Shown here: positions 1 to 8,550 of the stretch, piece by piece | Layout: each line of letters begins with the position of its first letter | How positions within the stretch are numbered: the stretch's first letter is position 1 | From: Caballeronia sp. NK8 | GTDB taxonomy: Bacteria; Pseudomonadota; Gammaproteobacteria; Burkholderiales; Burkholderiaceae | NCBI RefSeq assembly: GCF_018408855.1 | Contig: NZ_AP024325.1 | Location: 186,001-250,000, forward strand | DNA: 64,000 bases | Direction: 5' to 3' | The notes under the pieces: model-generated | What the model was told of the DNA's origin: nothing | Database searches by the model: none | Seen by the model: the letters and a program-made list of their open reading frames with translations, nothing else | Made by a program: the position numbers and the translations under genes

Positions 1-2
1 TG

Positions 3-611
3 AAGCGCACGTTGCCGCCCTCGACATCGTTCGGGTCGTCGTTCGTGAAGTCGCTCGATCGTGCGGGTGCTGAAGGCATTTACGTGCGTTTGATGGAGCT
101 GAGTTCGTTGCGCATCTTCAAGCCGATGATCGCTGCGATCAATGGTTATTGCCTGGGCGGCGGCCTGGAGCTTGCGCTGCAATGCGATCTGCGCATCGCG
201 TCGAAGGGCGCGGTGTTTGGGTTGCCGGAAGCGGTCGTCGCGAGCATTCCCGCTGTGTGCGGCATTCAGGCGCTGCAGCGCGCGGTGCCCTCCGCCATCG
301 CGATGAAGATGCTGCTCACTGGCGGCAGGATCGATGCGGAGTATGCACATCGCGTTGGTTTGATATCCGATGTCGCGGAGCCCGAAGCGTTGATGGACGA
401 GGCGATGAAACTCGCGCGAGCGATCGCGGCGAACGGGCCGCTTGCGGTGCAGATGATCAAGAAAGTCATCGAGACGAGCGCGAATGTGCCACTTGCGCAG
501 GCGCTTGAATTTACCGAGCTGGCCTGGGGGGCGATGCGGGAATCGGAGGATCGGGTGGAGGGCCGCAAGGCGTTTGCGGAGAAACGTGTTCCTCGGTATC
601 GAGGGCGTTAG
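3..611 (+). CDS. Enoyl-CoA hydratase/isomerase family protein (5' end outside window)
   Basis: The reading frame is open from the left edge, so only the C-terminal ~200 residues are seen. The crotonase oxyanion-hole segment AAINGYCLGGGLELALQCDL is clear, followed by the trimerisation and C-terminal helices typical of the family, ending RVEGRKAFAEKR. The first visible residues (KRTLPPS) look like the stretch just after the AFCAGADL motif, so little more than the first ~60 residues is missing. The family hydrates or isomerises acyl-CoA thioesters in the cytoplasm. The substrate cannot be told from the sequence, but a CoA-transferase gene lies 1.6 kb downstream. Nothing looks broken. Confidence 0.85.
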   Translation, partial: KRTLPPSTSFGSSFVKSLDRAGAEGIYVRLMELSSLRIFKPMIAAINGYCLGGGLELALQCDLRIASKGAVFGLPEAVVASIPAVCGIQALQRAVPSAIAMKMLLTGGRIDAEYAHRVGLISDVAEPEALMDEAMKLARAIAANGPLAVQMIKKVIETSANVPLAQALEFTELAWGAMRESEDRVEGRKAFAEKRVPRYRGR

Positions 612-621
612 GTTTTTTTGG

Positions 622-1226
622 GGCTTCTATGGATGGCCTGTGAGCGTGTTGGTCTATTGGCGTTGCCCCTGTGCGGGGCGGCAGTCACTTTCTTTGCTGC
701 TGCAAAGAAAGTAACCAAAGAAAGCAGCTTGAGACGCCCGCGGTCACACGCAATTTGGGTGTTCTTCTCGTTGATCGTGGGCTCAGTAGTGAGTGCCCTC
801 GTAGGCCTAACCGGGCGTGGACCGCGCACGGTCTGACGAGCTAGAACGTATAGCGTGCTGGTTCAGCACGAAAGAGCTTCGGCACAGCGCTACGCGCTGC
901 CGTTGGGTTTTGCCAGGGAAACCATTGGTATGGATACCTTGATATGGAAGCACACGCAGACCCGATGTACCCATCGGCCGCGCAGCGGGCCGGAGCCATT
1001 TTGTGCTGAACCAGCCACGCACGCGGCGCGATGTGGCAGACCGTGCGCGGTCCAAGCCCGAGGTGGCCTATGAGGGCACTCGCTACAGAGGCCACGAGCG
1101 AGGAGAAGGACACCCAAATTGCGTGTGACCGCGGGCGTATCGAGCTGCTTTCTTTGGTTACTTTCTTTGCAGCAGCAAAGAAAGTGACCCCCGCCCCGGG
1201 GAGGGGCAGTGCTAATAGACCGACAC
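622..1226. repeat. Long imperfect palindromic intergenic repeat, copy 1
   Basis: This gene-free stretch is one large inverted repeat. The left end (about 646-735) and the right end (about 1140-1226) are inverted copies carrying CTTTCTTTGCTGCTGCAAAG. Further inward, blocks around 745-770, 795-835 and 859-870 are matched in reverse around 1008-1140. The same element recurs at 18694-19299. The left flank at 622-641 (GGCTTCTATGGATGGCCTGT) matches, inverted, the right flank of that second copy. Short open frames inside are by-products of the repeat. No transposase is present, so it may be a non-autonomous element or a structured intergenic repeat. Confidence 0.85.
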
Positions 1227-1275
1227 GAAATCAGGATTCCACGAAAGCACAAGCAAAATGCCCATAGCAACCACA

Positions 1276-2175
1276 TCACCCCGAAGCTTCGCCGGTAGAG
1301 AGCAACCACGTCCGAAACGCTGCGAATTCCGCACTCGAAAGATGCTCAGGCGGATAGATCAAGTAATAAGTGAACGCCCCGAGATCGAGCACGAAGGAAA
1401 ACGGCATGACGAGCGTGCCCGCGCTCAACTGATCCGCAACGAGTACGCGCTGCGCCATCGCGATGCCATGCCCTTGCGTCGCCGCGAAATACGCAAGGAT
1501 CGAGCTCTCGTAGCTCAGCCCGCCCAGTGGATTCACGCCCTGCACCCCGGCCGCGTCGAGCCACTTCGCCCAGTCCTCGCGACGCGCGAGCGAATGCAGC
1601 AGCGGCACGTTGCGCAATGCTTCAGGCGATGCATCGCCGAGTTCAGGATGCGCGCGCAAAAAACCGGGGCTGCACACCGGCACGAGCTCGTTCGGCACGA
1701 GCCGGTCGAAGCCGAGATCGGAGGAAGGCGCGTGCGAAAGACGAATCGCGGCATCGACGTCTTCGGTGTTGAAGTCGACCGGTTGCAGCGACGTGGTCAA
1801 ACTCACTTCGATATCCGGATGGTCGCGATGAAACGTCGAGAGACGCGGCAGCAGCCAGTTCATCGAAAACGTGGTGTACGCGCGAATCTTCAGCGTGCGG
1901 CGCTTGCGGGCCTCGGTGAGATTGACGGTCGCGGTGCGCAAGGTGTCGAAGCTGCGGATCACGTCGGCGAGATAGCGCGAGCCCATCGGCGTCAATGTGA
2001 TCGCGCGATGCCCGCGTTCAAAAAGGAGCACGCCGAGCTGGTCTTCCAGCAGCTTGATCTGGCGGCTGACGGCGGCGGGCGTGACGTTCAGCTCATCGGC
2101 GGCGAGCTGGATGCTGAGCAGACGCCCGCAGACTTCGAAGGCGCGCAGCGCGTTGAGTGACGGAAGGGTTCGCAT
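1276..2175 (-). CDS. LysR-family transcriptional regulator (GcvA-like)
   Basis: A 299-residue protein of the usual LysR length. The N-terminal winged helix-turn-helix is obvious (FEVCGRLLSIQLAADELNVT then PAAVSRQIKLLEDQLG, residues ~13-50), followed by the linker helix and a periplasmic-binding-fold effector domain (about 90-295). The sequence style is that of the GcvA/AmpR subgroup. It is transcribed divergently from the CoA-transferase gene, with 65 bp between the two starts, so it most likely controls that gene and itself. No strong ribosome-binding site precedes the ATG. The ligand is unknown. Confidence 0.9.
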   Translation of the reverse strand: MRTLPSLNALRAFEVCGRLLSIQLAADELNVTPAAVSRQIKLLEDQLGVLLFERGHRAITLTPMGSRYLADVIRSFDTLRTATVNLTEARKRRTLKIRAYTTFSMNWLLPRLSTFHRDHPDIEVSLTTSLQPVDFNTEDVDAAIRLSHAPSSDLGFDRLVPNELVPVCSPGFLRAHPELGDASPEALRNVPLLHSLARREDWAKWLDAAGVQGVNPLGGLSYESSILAYFAATQGHGIAMAQRVLVADQLSAGTLVMPFSFVLDLGAFTYYLIYPPEHLSSAEFAAFRTWLLSTGEASG

Positions 2176-2240
2176 CGGACGATGGTAGCAACGCGGGCGC
2201 GGGCGCGCCAGCCGTGCAGATACGAAGGAAGGAGACGAAA

Positions 2241-4172
2241 ATGCTGGAAGGTTTGCGAGTATTGGCCTGCGGCGCGCGCGACGCGGTGAAGCTGTGCGCG
2301 ACGCTGCTCGAACGGGCGGGCGCCAAAGTCGATTCCGCCGCGACAGACGGCGCGAATTACGAGGTCATCGTCGTATCGTCGGATATGGACAGCGCGCAGT
2401 GGAAGGCATCGGGCGCGCATATCGTGTGCGATATCACCGCGACCGGCGCGCAGGACTCGCGCTCGGGCACGCCCTGGACCGACGCGCAAATCCAGGCGAT
2501 GAGCGGCCTCATGGACACGACCGGCTTCGCCAACGGCGCGCCGGTGCGGATCGGCATTGCGTTCGCGGAGATATCGGCGGCGCTCTATGCGGCGTCGGCC
2601 ATCGCGTCGGCGGTGCGCGTCAAGCGCCAGCGCGGCATCGTCCAGAACATCGACGTGACGCTGATGGGCTGCGCGGCCAGCGCGCTCACGACCTTCCTGC
2701 CCGCCGCCTTCGCGCGCCGCACGGCCGCCCGCGTGGGCAACCGCCATCCGGCGTGCGCGCCGTGGAACGCGTACCGCACGCGCGACGGCTGGATCCTCAT
2801 CTGCACGAGCACCGAGGAACAGTGGCGCAAGCTCAGACAGGAAGCGCGCGTGCCGCAAATGGACGACGCGCGTTTCGCGACGCTCGCCGCTCGCGTGCGT
2901 CATGTCGATGAACTCGACGCGCTCATCGAAACCTGGACGACGACGCTCGCCACCGACGATTGCACGCGCCTGTGCGAGCGCATCGGCGTGGCGGCGGGAC
3001 CGATCGTCGGCATCGCGGAGTTGCACGGCGAGCCGAATTTCCGTTTGCGTCACGCGCAGGCAGCGCGCGCGATCGAAGCGAACGGCATCGACGCGCACAC
3101 GTATCGGCAGGTTTCGATATTCGAAACGTTCGCGTTGAGCGAAGCGCGTGGCGTCGCGAAGACCCACGCGCGCAAAAGCGACGATCAAGCCGCGCCGCTC
3201 GCGGGCGTGAAGGTGATCGAAATAGGCCAGTACACGACCGCGCCGCTCGTCGGCAAGCATCTCGCCGCGCTCGGGGCGCAAGTCGTGAAGATCGAGCCGC
3301 CTGACGGTGAAGTCGCGCGTTCGTGGCAGCCGGGGCAGGGCGGCACGAGCTATTTCTTCGCGCTCAACAACACCGACAAGCAGACGATCGCGCTCGATCT
3401 CAAGCACGAAGCCGATCGCGCCCATCTGCGCGCGCTGCTGAAAGACGCCGACGTGCTCGTCGAAAACCTGCGCCCCGGCGCGCTCGCGAAGCTCGGCTTC
3501 ACGCGCGAGACGCTCGGCGCGATCAATCCGCGTCTCGTCTATTGTTCGATATCGGGTTTCGGCATCGCGTCGGCGTATCCGTCGCGGCCGGCGTTCGATA
3601 CCGTCATTCAGGCGATGGGCGGCCTCATGGACCTCACGAAAAGCGACGGCGCGCCGGTCAAGATCGGCGCATCGGGCGCGGACATTCTCGGCGGCCAGGC
3701 GGCGCTGTTCGCGATCGTCGCGCGCCTGGCATCGCCTGCGGACCAAGGCACGTTCATCGAGATTTCGATGCAGGACGTCGCCGCGTGGTGCGCGCTGTTC
3801 GCGGCGGGCCAGGACGCGCCGCGCGGCGAGGCGCACGCCTGTCTGGACGGCCATGTGTGGATCGAAGGCGAAGTGTCCGACGCCGAGCGCGCACGCTGCA
3901 TCACGTTGCCTAAAGCGGCGGCGGCAGCGAGCATCGCGGGCGCCGTGGCGGTGCTGCGCGTGGACGAACTGCTCGAAGACCGCGACTTCCTCGCGGACGT
4001 TCTCTCCGCCGCGCGCGATGCGAACGGCGCGTTCTGGCCGGTGTTGAAGGTGCCTTATCGGCTGAGCAGAACGCCCGCCAGCGTGCGTGCGGTGCCCGGC
4101 GCGCCCGAACCCGTCAGACGCGCCCCGCCAGCGCCAGCACGCGCTCCAGTTCCGGAAGATCGACCGGTTTGA
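2241..4172 (+). CDS. Tandem-domain class III CoA-transferase (CaiB/BaiF family)
   Basis: A 643-residue protein, about 1.6 times the length of an ordinary family III CoA-transferase, built from two homologous halves. The complete C-terminal half (from about residue 315, AGVKVIEIGQYTTAPLVGKH) has the N-terminal Rossmann-type motif and keeps the conserved aspartate in IGASGADILGG. The N-terminal half is shortened and has IGIAFAEISAA at that place, a glutamate instead of the aspartate. Such enzymes move CoA between carboxylic acids. The ATG at 2241 is preferred because of the strong AAGGAAGGAGA just upstream; a longer frame would run into the LysR gene. The 3' end overlaps the convergent histidine kinase gene by 59 bp. 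The substrate is unknown. Confidence 0.85.
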   Translation: MLEGLRVLACGARDAVKLCATLLERAGAKVDSAATDGANYEVIVVSSDMDSAQWKASGAHIVCDITATGAQDSRSGTPWTDAQIQAMSGLMDTTGFANGAPVRIGIAFAEISAALYAASAIASAVRVKRQRGIVQNIDVTLMGCAASALTTFLPAAFARRTAARVGNRHPACAPWNAYRTRDGWILICTSTEEQWRKLRQEARVPQMDDARFATLAARVRHVDELDALIETWTTTLATDDCTRLCERIGVAAGPIVGIAELHGEPNFRLRHAQAARAIEANGIDAHTYRQVSIFETFALSEARGVAKTHARKSDDQAAPLAGVKVIEIGQYTTAPLVGKHLAALGAQVVKIEPPDGEVARSWQPGQGGTSYFFALNNTDKQTIALDLKHEADRAHLRALLKDADVLVENLRPGALAKLGFTRETLGAINPRLVYCSISGFGIASAYPSRPAFDTVIQAMGGLMDLTKSDGAPVKIGASGADILGGQAALFAIVARLASPADQGTFIEISMQDVAAWCALFAAGQDAPRGEAHACLDGHVWIEGEVSDAERARCITLPKAAAAASIAGAVAVLRVDELLEDRDFLADVLSAARDANGAFWPVLKVPYRLSRTPASVRAVPGAPEPVRRAPPAPARAPVPEDRPV

Positions 4173-6609
4173 CGAGATGCGCGTCGAAGCCGGCGGCGCG
4201 CGTGCGGGCCATGTCTTCGTCGGAACCGAGGCCGGTCATCGCCGCGACGATCACGCGCTTCCGGTCGTCGCGCATGCGGCGGATCACGTCGAAGCCGGTC
4301 ATGCCGGGCATCGACAGATCCAGCAGCACGACCTGCGGCCGCGACGCCTCGAATGAATCGAGCGCGCCGGGGCCATCGTAGACGGCGCGCGCGTGGTGAC
4401 CGAGCATGTCGACGAGCAGCGTCATGCTGTCGGCGGAATCGCGGTTGTCGTCGACCACCAGCACGTCGAGCGCACGCGTCACGGCGGCGGACGGCGGCGC
4501 ATCCGCCGCTGCGCCGCGCGCGGGCGCTTCGGCGAGCGGCAGCCACAGCGAGAACACGCTGCCCTGTCCCGCGCCGCCGCTCTTCGCCTCGACATGTCCG
4601 CCGTGCAGCTCCGTGATCGCGCGCACCAGCGTGAGGCCGATGCCGAGACCGCCTTCGTCGAGATGCGCGCCCGGCGGATGCTCCTGCACGAACAGATCGA
4701 ACACCATGCCGAGCGCTTCGGGAGAGATGCCGCGGCCCTGATCGGTCACGCGCACGAGCACCGAGCCGCCGCGCGGGCCCACTTCGAGCGTGATGGTCGA
4801 ATCGGGCGGGCTGAACTTCGAGGCGTTGTTGAGCAGATTGTTGAGCGCCTGCACGAGCCGCGTCGAATCGCCGTTGACGAAGAGCGGCTGGCCGCCGTCC
4901 TGCACGTCGATGCGCTGCCCGCGCTCGTCGCACAAGGGCTGGCTCGCTTCGACGCTCAGATGCACGACATCCGCGATATCGACGATGCCGGTGGCGAGAC
5001 GTATCTTGCCCGAGCTCACGCGCCCGGCGTCGAGCAGATCGTCGACGAGCTTGGTCAGATGCGCGAGCTGGCGATCGACGATCTGGCGGCTGTGGATCAC
5101 GTCGGCGTCGTCGGAGGATTTCAGCTTCAGGATGCTCACCGCGTTGCGGATCGGCGCGAGCGGATTGCGCAACTCGTGGCCGAGCAGCGCGAGAAACTCG
5201 TTCATGCGGCGGCTCGACGCTTCCAGTTCTTCGAGGCGCCGCCGCGCGGTCATGTCGCGCGTGATCCTGACGAAGCTTTGCGCGCCGCCGGTCGGATTCG
5301 GCAGCGCGCTCAGGATCACGTGCGCCCAGAACTCGGAGCCGTCCTTGCGCACCTGCCAGTCCTCGTGCTCGACGCGGCCGCTTTGAGCCGCGCGCGCGAG
5401 ATCGTCGCCGGGGCGGTCGCGGCCGTGTTCGTCGGAGGTGTAGAAGAGCGCGACGTGCCGGCCGATCGCTTCATGCGCCGCGAAGCCGTAGATGGCATGC
5501 GCGCCTTCGTTCCACGAGCGCACGTAGCCGTTCTGGTCGAGCATGCAGATCGCGTAATCGCTCACCGAGTCGATGAGCAGGCGCAGGCGCTCGTTCGCCT
5601 CGGTCGCGGCGCGCCGGTCGGTGATGTCGTGCACGAAACACGCGAACTGGCGCTGGCCCTCGTACCAGACTTCGCTGATCGTCAGCTCGGCCGCGAACTC
5701 GCTGCCGTCGCGGCGCAGCGCGGGCAACTCGACGCGCTGGTTGATCATGCGCGCCTCGCCGGTCGCGAGATAGCGCGTGAGCCCGGCGCGATGCGCGTCG
5801 CGCAGGCGCTCGGGCACGATGAACGACGCCAGCTCGCGCCTCGCCACGTCCTGCTGCTTCCAGCCGAACAGCAGCGTCGCGGCCTCGTTCCATTCGACGA
5901 CCATGCCGGCCTCGTCCATCGATACGAACGCGACGTGCGCGTTGTCGAGCACGGTCTGACGGCGGCGCATGGCGTCGGCGAGCTTCTTTTCGAATTCGAT
6001 CCGCAGCGACGACTCGACCGACAGAGTCGCGGCGACGCTCGCGTTCTCCTTCAGAAGCGCACGATTTTCCTGCCCGATCTGCTCGCGCGCGATGGTTTCG
6101 GCGATGCACGCGCAGAACGCATCGAGAATGCTGATATCCGCTTGCCCGAAGTGATCGACTTCGCCGGAAATGAGCTTCAGCACCGCGACCGAGCGGCCTT
6201 CGTAGATCACGGGCGCGACGACCATCGACACCGCGCCGACGGCCGCGCACGCAGCGCGATCCACGCGATGGTCGGTCGCCGAATTGCGGCAGATGAGCGG
6301 CTGCTGGCGCGTGATGCACAGGCCGGACAGGCTGCCGGACGTGGGCAGCCGCACGCCGGTGTGCACCGCCGCCGCGCCGCTCGCCGCGCGATAGACGAGT
6401 TCCTCGCCCTCGATCCATTCGACCACGGCGGACGCGACGCCGGCGACTTCACGAAGGGTGTCAGTGACTTTCTGCAGATAGTCGGGGAGCGGAAGCCGTG
6501 AATGGGCGAGGCTGGCGAAGGTGGCGAACCACCGCTGGAAGTGCGCCTGACGCTTGTGCTCCGCCTTGTTTCGCTGGTCCGGCGTCGACGCCTCGTATTG
6601 AGTCCGCAT
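4114..6609 (-). CDS. Hybrid sensor histidine kinase (GAF-PAS-PAS-HisKA-HATPase-REC)
   Basis: A soluble 831-residue sensor with no membrane segments. Order: a GAF domain (about 35-180), two PAS domains (about 215-335 and 345-460), a dimerisation/phosphoacceptor domain with His478 in LLGHELRNPLAP, an ATPase domain with NNLLNNASKFS, DQGRGIS and GGLGIGLTLV boxes (about 580-695), and a C-terminal receiver (about 715-831) with acidic residues in VVDDN, phosphoacceptor Asp764 in VVLLDLSMPG and Lys in LVKPVDL. It should sense a cytoplasmic signal (GAF/PAS ligand, redox or light) and relay phosphate internally to its own receiver. No separate response regulator is adjacent, so its output partner lies elsewhere. 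The convergent CoA-transferase gene overlaps its 3' end. Confidence 0.93.
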   Translation of the reverse strand: MRTQYEASTPDQRNKAEHKRQAHFQRWFATFASLAHSRLPLPDYLQKVTDTLREVAGVASAVVEWIEGEELVYRAASGAAAVHTGVRLPTSGSLSGLCITRQQPLICRNSATDHRVDRAACAAVGAVSMVVAPVIYEGRSVAVLKLISGEVDHFGQADISILDAFCACIAETIAREQIGQENRALLKENASVAATLSVESSLRIEFEKKLADAMRRRQTVLDNAHVAFVSMDEAGMVVEWNEAATLLFGWKQQDVARRELASFIVPERLRDAHRAGLTRYLATGEARMINQRVELPALRRDGSEFAAELTISEVWYEGQRQFACFVHDITDRRAATEANERLRLLIDSVSDYAICMLDQNGYVRSWNEGAHAIYGFAAHEAIGRHVALFYTSDEHGRDRPGDDLARAAQSGRVEHEDWQVRKDGSEFWAHVILSALPNPTGGAQSFVRITRDMTARRRLEELEASSRRMNEFLALLGHELRNPLAPIRNAVSILKLKSSDDADVIHSRQIVDRQLAHLTKLVDDLLDAGRVSSGKIRLATGIVDIADVVHLSVEASQPLCDERGQRIDVQDGGQPLFVNGDSTRLVQALNNLLNNASKFSPPDSTITLEVGPRGGSVLVRVTDQGRGISPEALGMVFDLFVQEHPPGAHLDEGGLGIGLTLVRAITELHGGHVEAKSGGAGQGSVFSLWLPLAEAPARGAAADAPPSAAVTRALDVLVVDDNRDSADSMTLLVDMLGHHARAVYDGPGALDSFEASRPQVVLLDLSMPGMTGFDVIRRMRDDRKRVIVAAMTGLGSDEDMARTRAAGFDAHLVKPVDLPELERVLALAGRV

Positions 6610-6723
6610 GGGCCATTTCCGATTGATGGATCGCGAGGGTGGGTTGGTGCGATCGATGATGGGTTCAATTGGAACACAAATGCGGGGGCAATCGTTTGCA
6701 CGGGGAAATTCGAAGCTTTTGTT

Positions 6724-6744
6724 CTATACCACCAAGTGGTATAG
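6724..6744. promoter_or_regulatory. Palindromic operator/promoter of the antitoxin gene
   Basis: Two perfect 9-base arms, CTATACCAC and GTGGTATAG, are separated by 3 bases. The right arm merges with a -10-like TATAGT. It lies 59 bases before the antitoxin start, where type II antitoxins repress their own operon. Confidence 0.7.
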
Positions 6745-6802
6745 TATTGGAGTATTCACGATTCATCCGTAGATGCAGAAATCGACTACCAGGGTATTTG
6801 CA

Positions 6803-7123
6803 ATGTCCAAGACGCGGTTCAGAAGCGATGCGTCGGAAGCAACTCACAGCGCTGCTTCCGGTCTGCATCGTGCAAAGGTCATCGACAAAAAAACCATGCG
6901 TGAGTACGACGATCTCTGCATTGAAAAGGCACCCGAATTCGGTGCGAAGGAAATCGTTCGCATCCGGAAAGGCGTGAACGTCAGTCAAAGCGTGTTCGCC
7001 TTGTACCTGAACACGACGGCGTCCACCGTCCGACAGTGGGAACAGGGCGACAAGAAACCCAGCGGGATCGCGGCTCGTATGCTGCAACTCGTGCAGAAAA
7101 ACGGTCTGGCGATTTTCGGTTGA
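6803..7123 (+). CDS. Orphan HTH-type antitoxin (XRE/HigA-NadS-like)
   Basis: A 106-residue helix-turn-helix protein. The N-terminal half (RFRSDASEATHSAASGLHRA) is the toxin-binding type seen in antitoxins of RelE/HigB-like pairs, and the C-terminal half is an XRE-like DNA-binding domain (VSQSVFALYLNTTASTVRQW then EQGDKKPSG). The ATG at 6803 fits the family; an in-frame ATG at 6773 would add MQKSTTRVFA, which resembles the beginning of the partner toxin rather than an antitoxin. No toxin gene precedes or follows. The operator at 6724-6744 and the terminator at 7147-7171 are intact. It is probably a remnant of a toxin-antitoxin pair that lost the toxin. Confidence 0.85.
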   Translation: MSKTRFRSDASEATHSAASGLHRAKVIDKKTMREYDDLCIEKAPEFGAKEIVRIRKGVNVSQSVFALYLNTTASTVRQWEQGDKKPSGIAARMLQLVQKNGLAIFG

Positions 7124-7146
7124 TGTCGTCAGGTCAAGACAGACAA

Positions 7147-7171
7147 GGTCGCGATATTCGCGGCCTTTTTT
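7147..7171 (+). terminator. Rho-independent terminator after the antitoxin gene
   Basis: GGTCGCGA and TCGCGGCC form a stem around a TAT loop, followed by six T residues. Confidence 0.7.
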
Positions 7172-7380
7172 CATGGTTGCACCGCTCGATACGAATACCC
7201 GCCACTGCCTGCACCAATTGCGTCAAAGTTTGTTGATTTGACGCTTCGTTTCTGGCTTCTTGTTGCGCTTCTCTGATGCATTCGTATGCTGGCAAAACGA
7301 CTCAATCGGATTGCACATTTTCGGGATGTGAGATACATGTCAAAAAGCAAGCATAACGAATCAGATTGCGGAGGCCGAAC

Positions 7381-7929
7381 ATGATGCGGCGATTCGCAGT
7401 TGTTGGAGACAAGCTGAGTAACAACGGAGAGATATGCGATTACAAAGGGGCGTTTTTTCTGTTGGGTGGGCGTCAAGCAGCACTCATCAACGGGGCGGCA
7501 TACTGCCCAGTCTGCCAGACAACAGGCTATATCGCCAAGGAAGGCGGACCGCGCCGCATGACCATAGGGGCAAGCGAGATAGCTCTGGAATACGACGTCG
7601 TCGTATGTGGCTGCCCGGAGTATCCGCGTATCTTCGCCAGGCTCGCGGGAGAGGCGTGGTATGACGATCTGGCCGAAAGTCTCGGAGTGATCGGTGCCGA
7701 AAGCGCGGCGCCTGCCCGCGCTTTTTCAGTTCGGGATTTCGACGAGCAAGTGCGTGCTGCTGGCGCATCGGAAGGATATCCGTATTTCATCGAAATCGCT
7801 GATGGTCGGAAATTCTCCGGCCGCATCGAGTATGGCGGTGTGCTACCGCGCATCATGACCGGTGCGAACGCCGGCAACTACATCGTGTATTGGGGCGACG
7901 ATGCCCTTGCGAAAGCCGACGGGAATTGA
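7381..7929 (+). CDS. PAAR-domain protein of a type VI secretion system
   Basis: A 182-residue protein with an N-terminal PAAR-like domain (about 1-90) of the Burkholderia type: RRFAVVGDKLSNNGEI, a cysteine pair in YCPVCQTTG and a closing CGCP. PAAR proteins cap the VgrG spike and carry effectors. The C-terminal part (about 110-175, from FDEQVRAAG to NYIVYWGDDAL) resembles the small extension domain often found after PAAR or VgrG, which recruits the effector encoded next door. The ATG at 7381 follows a good GGAGG. The stop is 3 bases before the Tae4 gene, so the pair is co-translated. No vgrG or structural T6SS gene is present, so this is an orphan cargo module. The AT-richer codon use suggests acquisition by transfer. 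Confidence 0.85.
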   Translation: MMRRFAVVGDKLSNNGEICDYKGAFFLLGGRQAALINGAAYCPVCQTTGYIAKEGGPRRMTIGASEIALEYDVVVCGCPEYPRIFARLAGEAWYDDLAESLGVIGAESAAPARAFSVRDFDEQVRAAGASEGYPYFIEIADGRKFSGRIEYGGVLPRIMTGANAGNYIVYWGDDALAKADGN

Positions 7930-7932
7930 CAG

Positions 7933-8550
7933 ATGCCGAATAAGCCGACCGCAGTGCGCACCAATTCCACCCCGGATTCAGTCAAGGTTGTGCAACTAAG
8001 AGTCGTGACGTTTCATGAATTATGGAATAACTATCCGTCTGGAAACCCGTACGACAACCCCAATTACCGGGACCAGTGCGCGATTCGCTTGAGCGTCACG
8101 TTGCACCGTGTTGGCATCGAGATGAAATCGTTTTCGTCGAGGCTGGTGAAACCGGCGTCGGGACAGCCGTCGATTGGGAGAATCCTTCTGGAAGGCAAGG
8201 CGACTGCCACGCGCGCGGATGAACTGGGCGAATGGCTCAAGCTTCAGCCGTTTGCCGGGCTTCCGAAAGCCCAGGATATAACGGGTTCGGACTGGGAGTC
8301 GAGGGTCAAAGGTAAAACTGGAATCATCCAATTCTCGCGATACTGGGCACGCGAAGGTGAATCGACCGCCGATGCGAGCGGAGGACACATCGATCTATGG
8401 AACGGCTCGCGACTCACAATCAGCAGCGGCCCGGATGCAATTGCGACAATCAGCCGGTACTTTGGCCGTCAGTCGCTCTTTCCCGGCACAAACTTTGGCT
8501 GGTCCGATTTGCGTAACTCGAAGCAGATACTTTTCTGGGAAATCAAATGA
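7933..8550 (+). CDS. tae4: Type VI secretion amidase effector, Tae4 family
   Basis: A 205-residue protein matching the Tae4 family of peptidoglycan amidases (NlpC/P60-like fold), which cut the D-Glu-mDAP bond in the periplasm of a target cell. After an N-terminal tail of about 30 residues come FHELWNNYPSGNPYDN and the catalytic Cys49 in DQCAIRLSVTLHRVG, then GKTGIIQF and the catalytic His152 in GGHIDLWNGSRLT, the hallmark order and spacing of Tae4. There is no signal peptide, as expected for T6SS cargo. The gene starts 3 bases after the PAAR gene and its stop overlaps the next start by ATGA. The identification rests on motifs only but is strong. Confidence 0.88.
   Translation: MPNKPTAVRTNSTPDSVKVVQLRVVTFHELWNNYPSGNPYDNPNYRDQCAIRLSVTLHRVGIEMKSFSSRLVKPASGQPSIGRILLEGKATATRADELGEWLKLQPFAGLPKAQDITGSDWESRVKGKTGIIQFSRYWAREGESTADASGGHIDLWNGSRLTISSGPDAIATISRYFGRQSLFPGTNFGWSDLRNSKQILFWEIK

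Noticed and set aside
2..60. A possible frameshift in the enoyl-CoA hydratase, because another frame reads VRVVV near its start
   Set aside because: The visible frame (KRTLPPSTSF) fits the stretch after the conserved AGADL motif, and the other frame soon stops. The gene simply runs off the left edge.
618..1267. Short proteins such as those with SLVTFFAAAKKVT
   Set aside because: They are translations of the palindromic repeat in several frames and recur in the second copy.
1258..2160. 300-codon open frame opposite the LysR gene
   Set aside because: It is an Arg-rich antisense frame created by GC-rich codon bias; the LysR gene has clear domain motifs.
4393..6501. 702-codon open frame opposite the histidine kinase
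   Set aside because: It has no motif or ribosome-binding site and mirrors a well-defined kinase.
6773..6802. Longer antitoxin start at 6773
   Set aside because: The extra ten residues do not fit antitoxin N-termini, and 6803 matches the family; it is listed as a toxin remnant instead.
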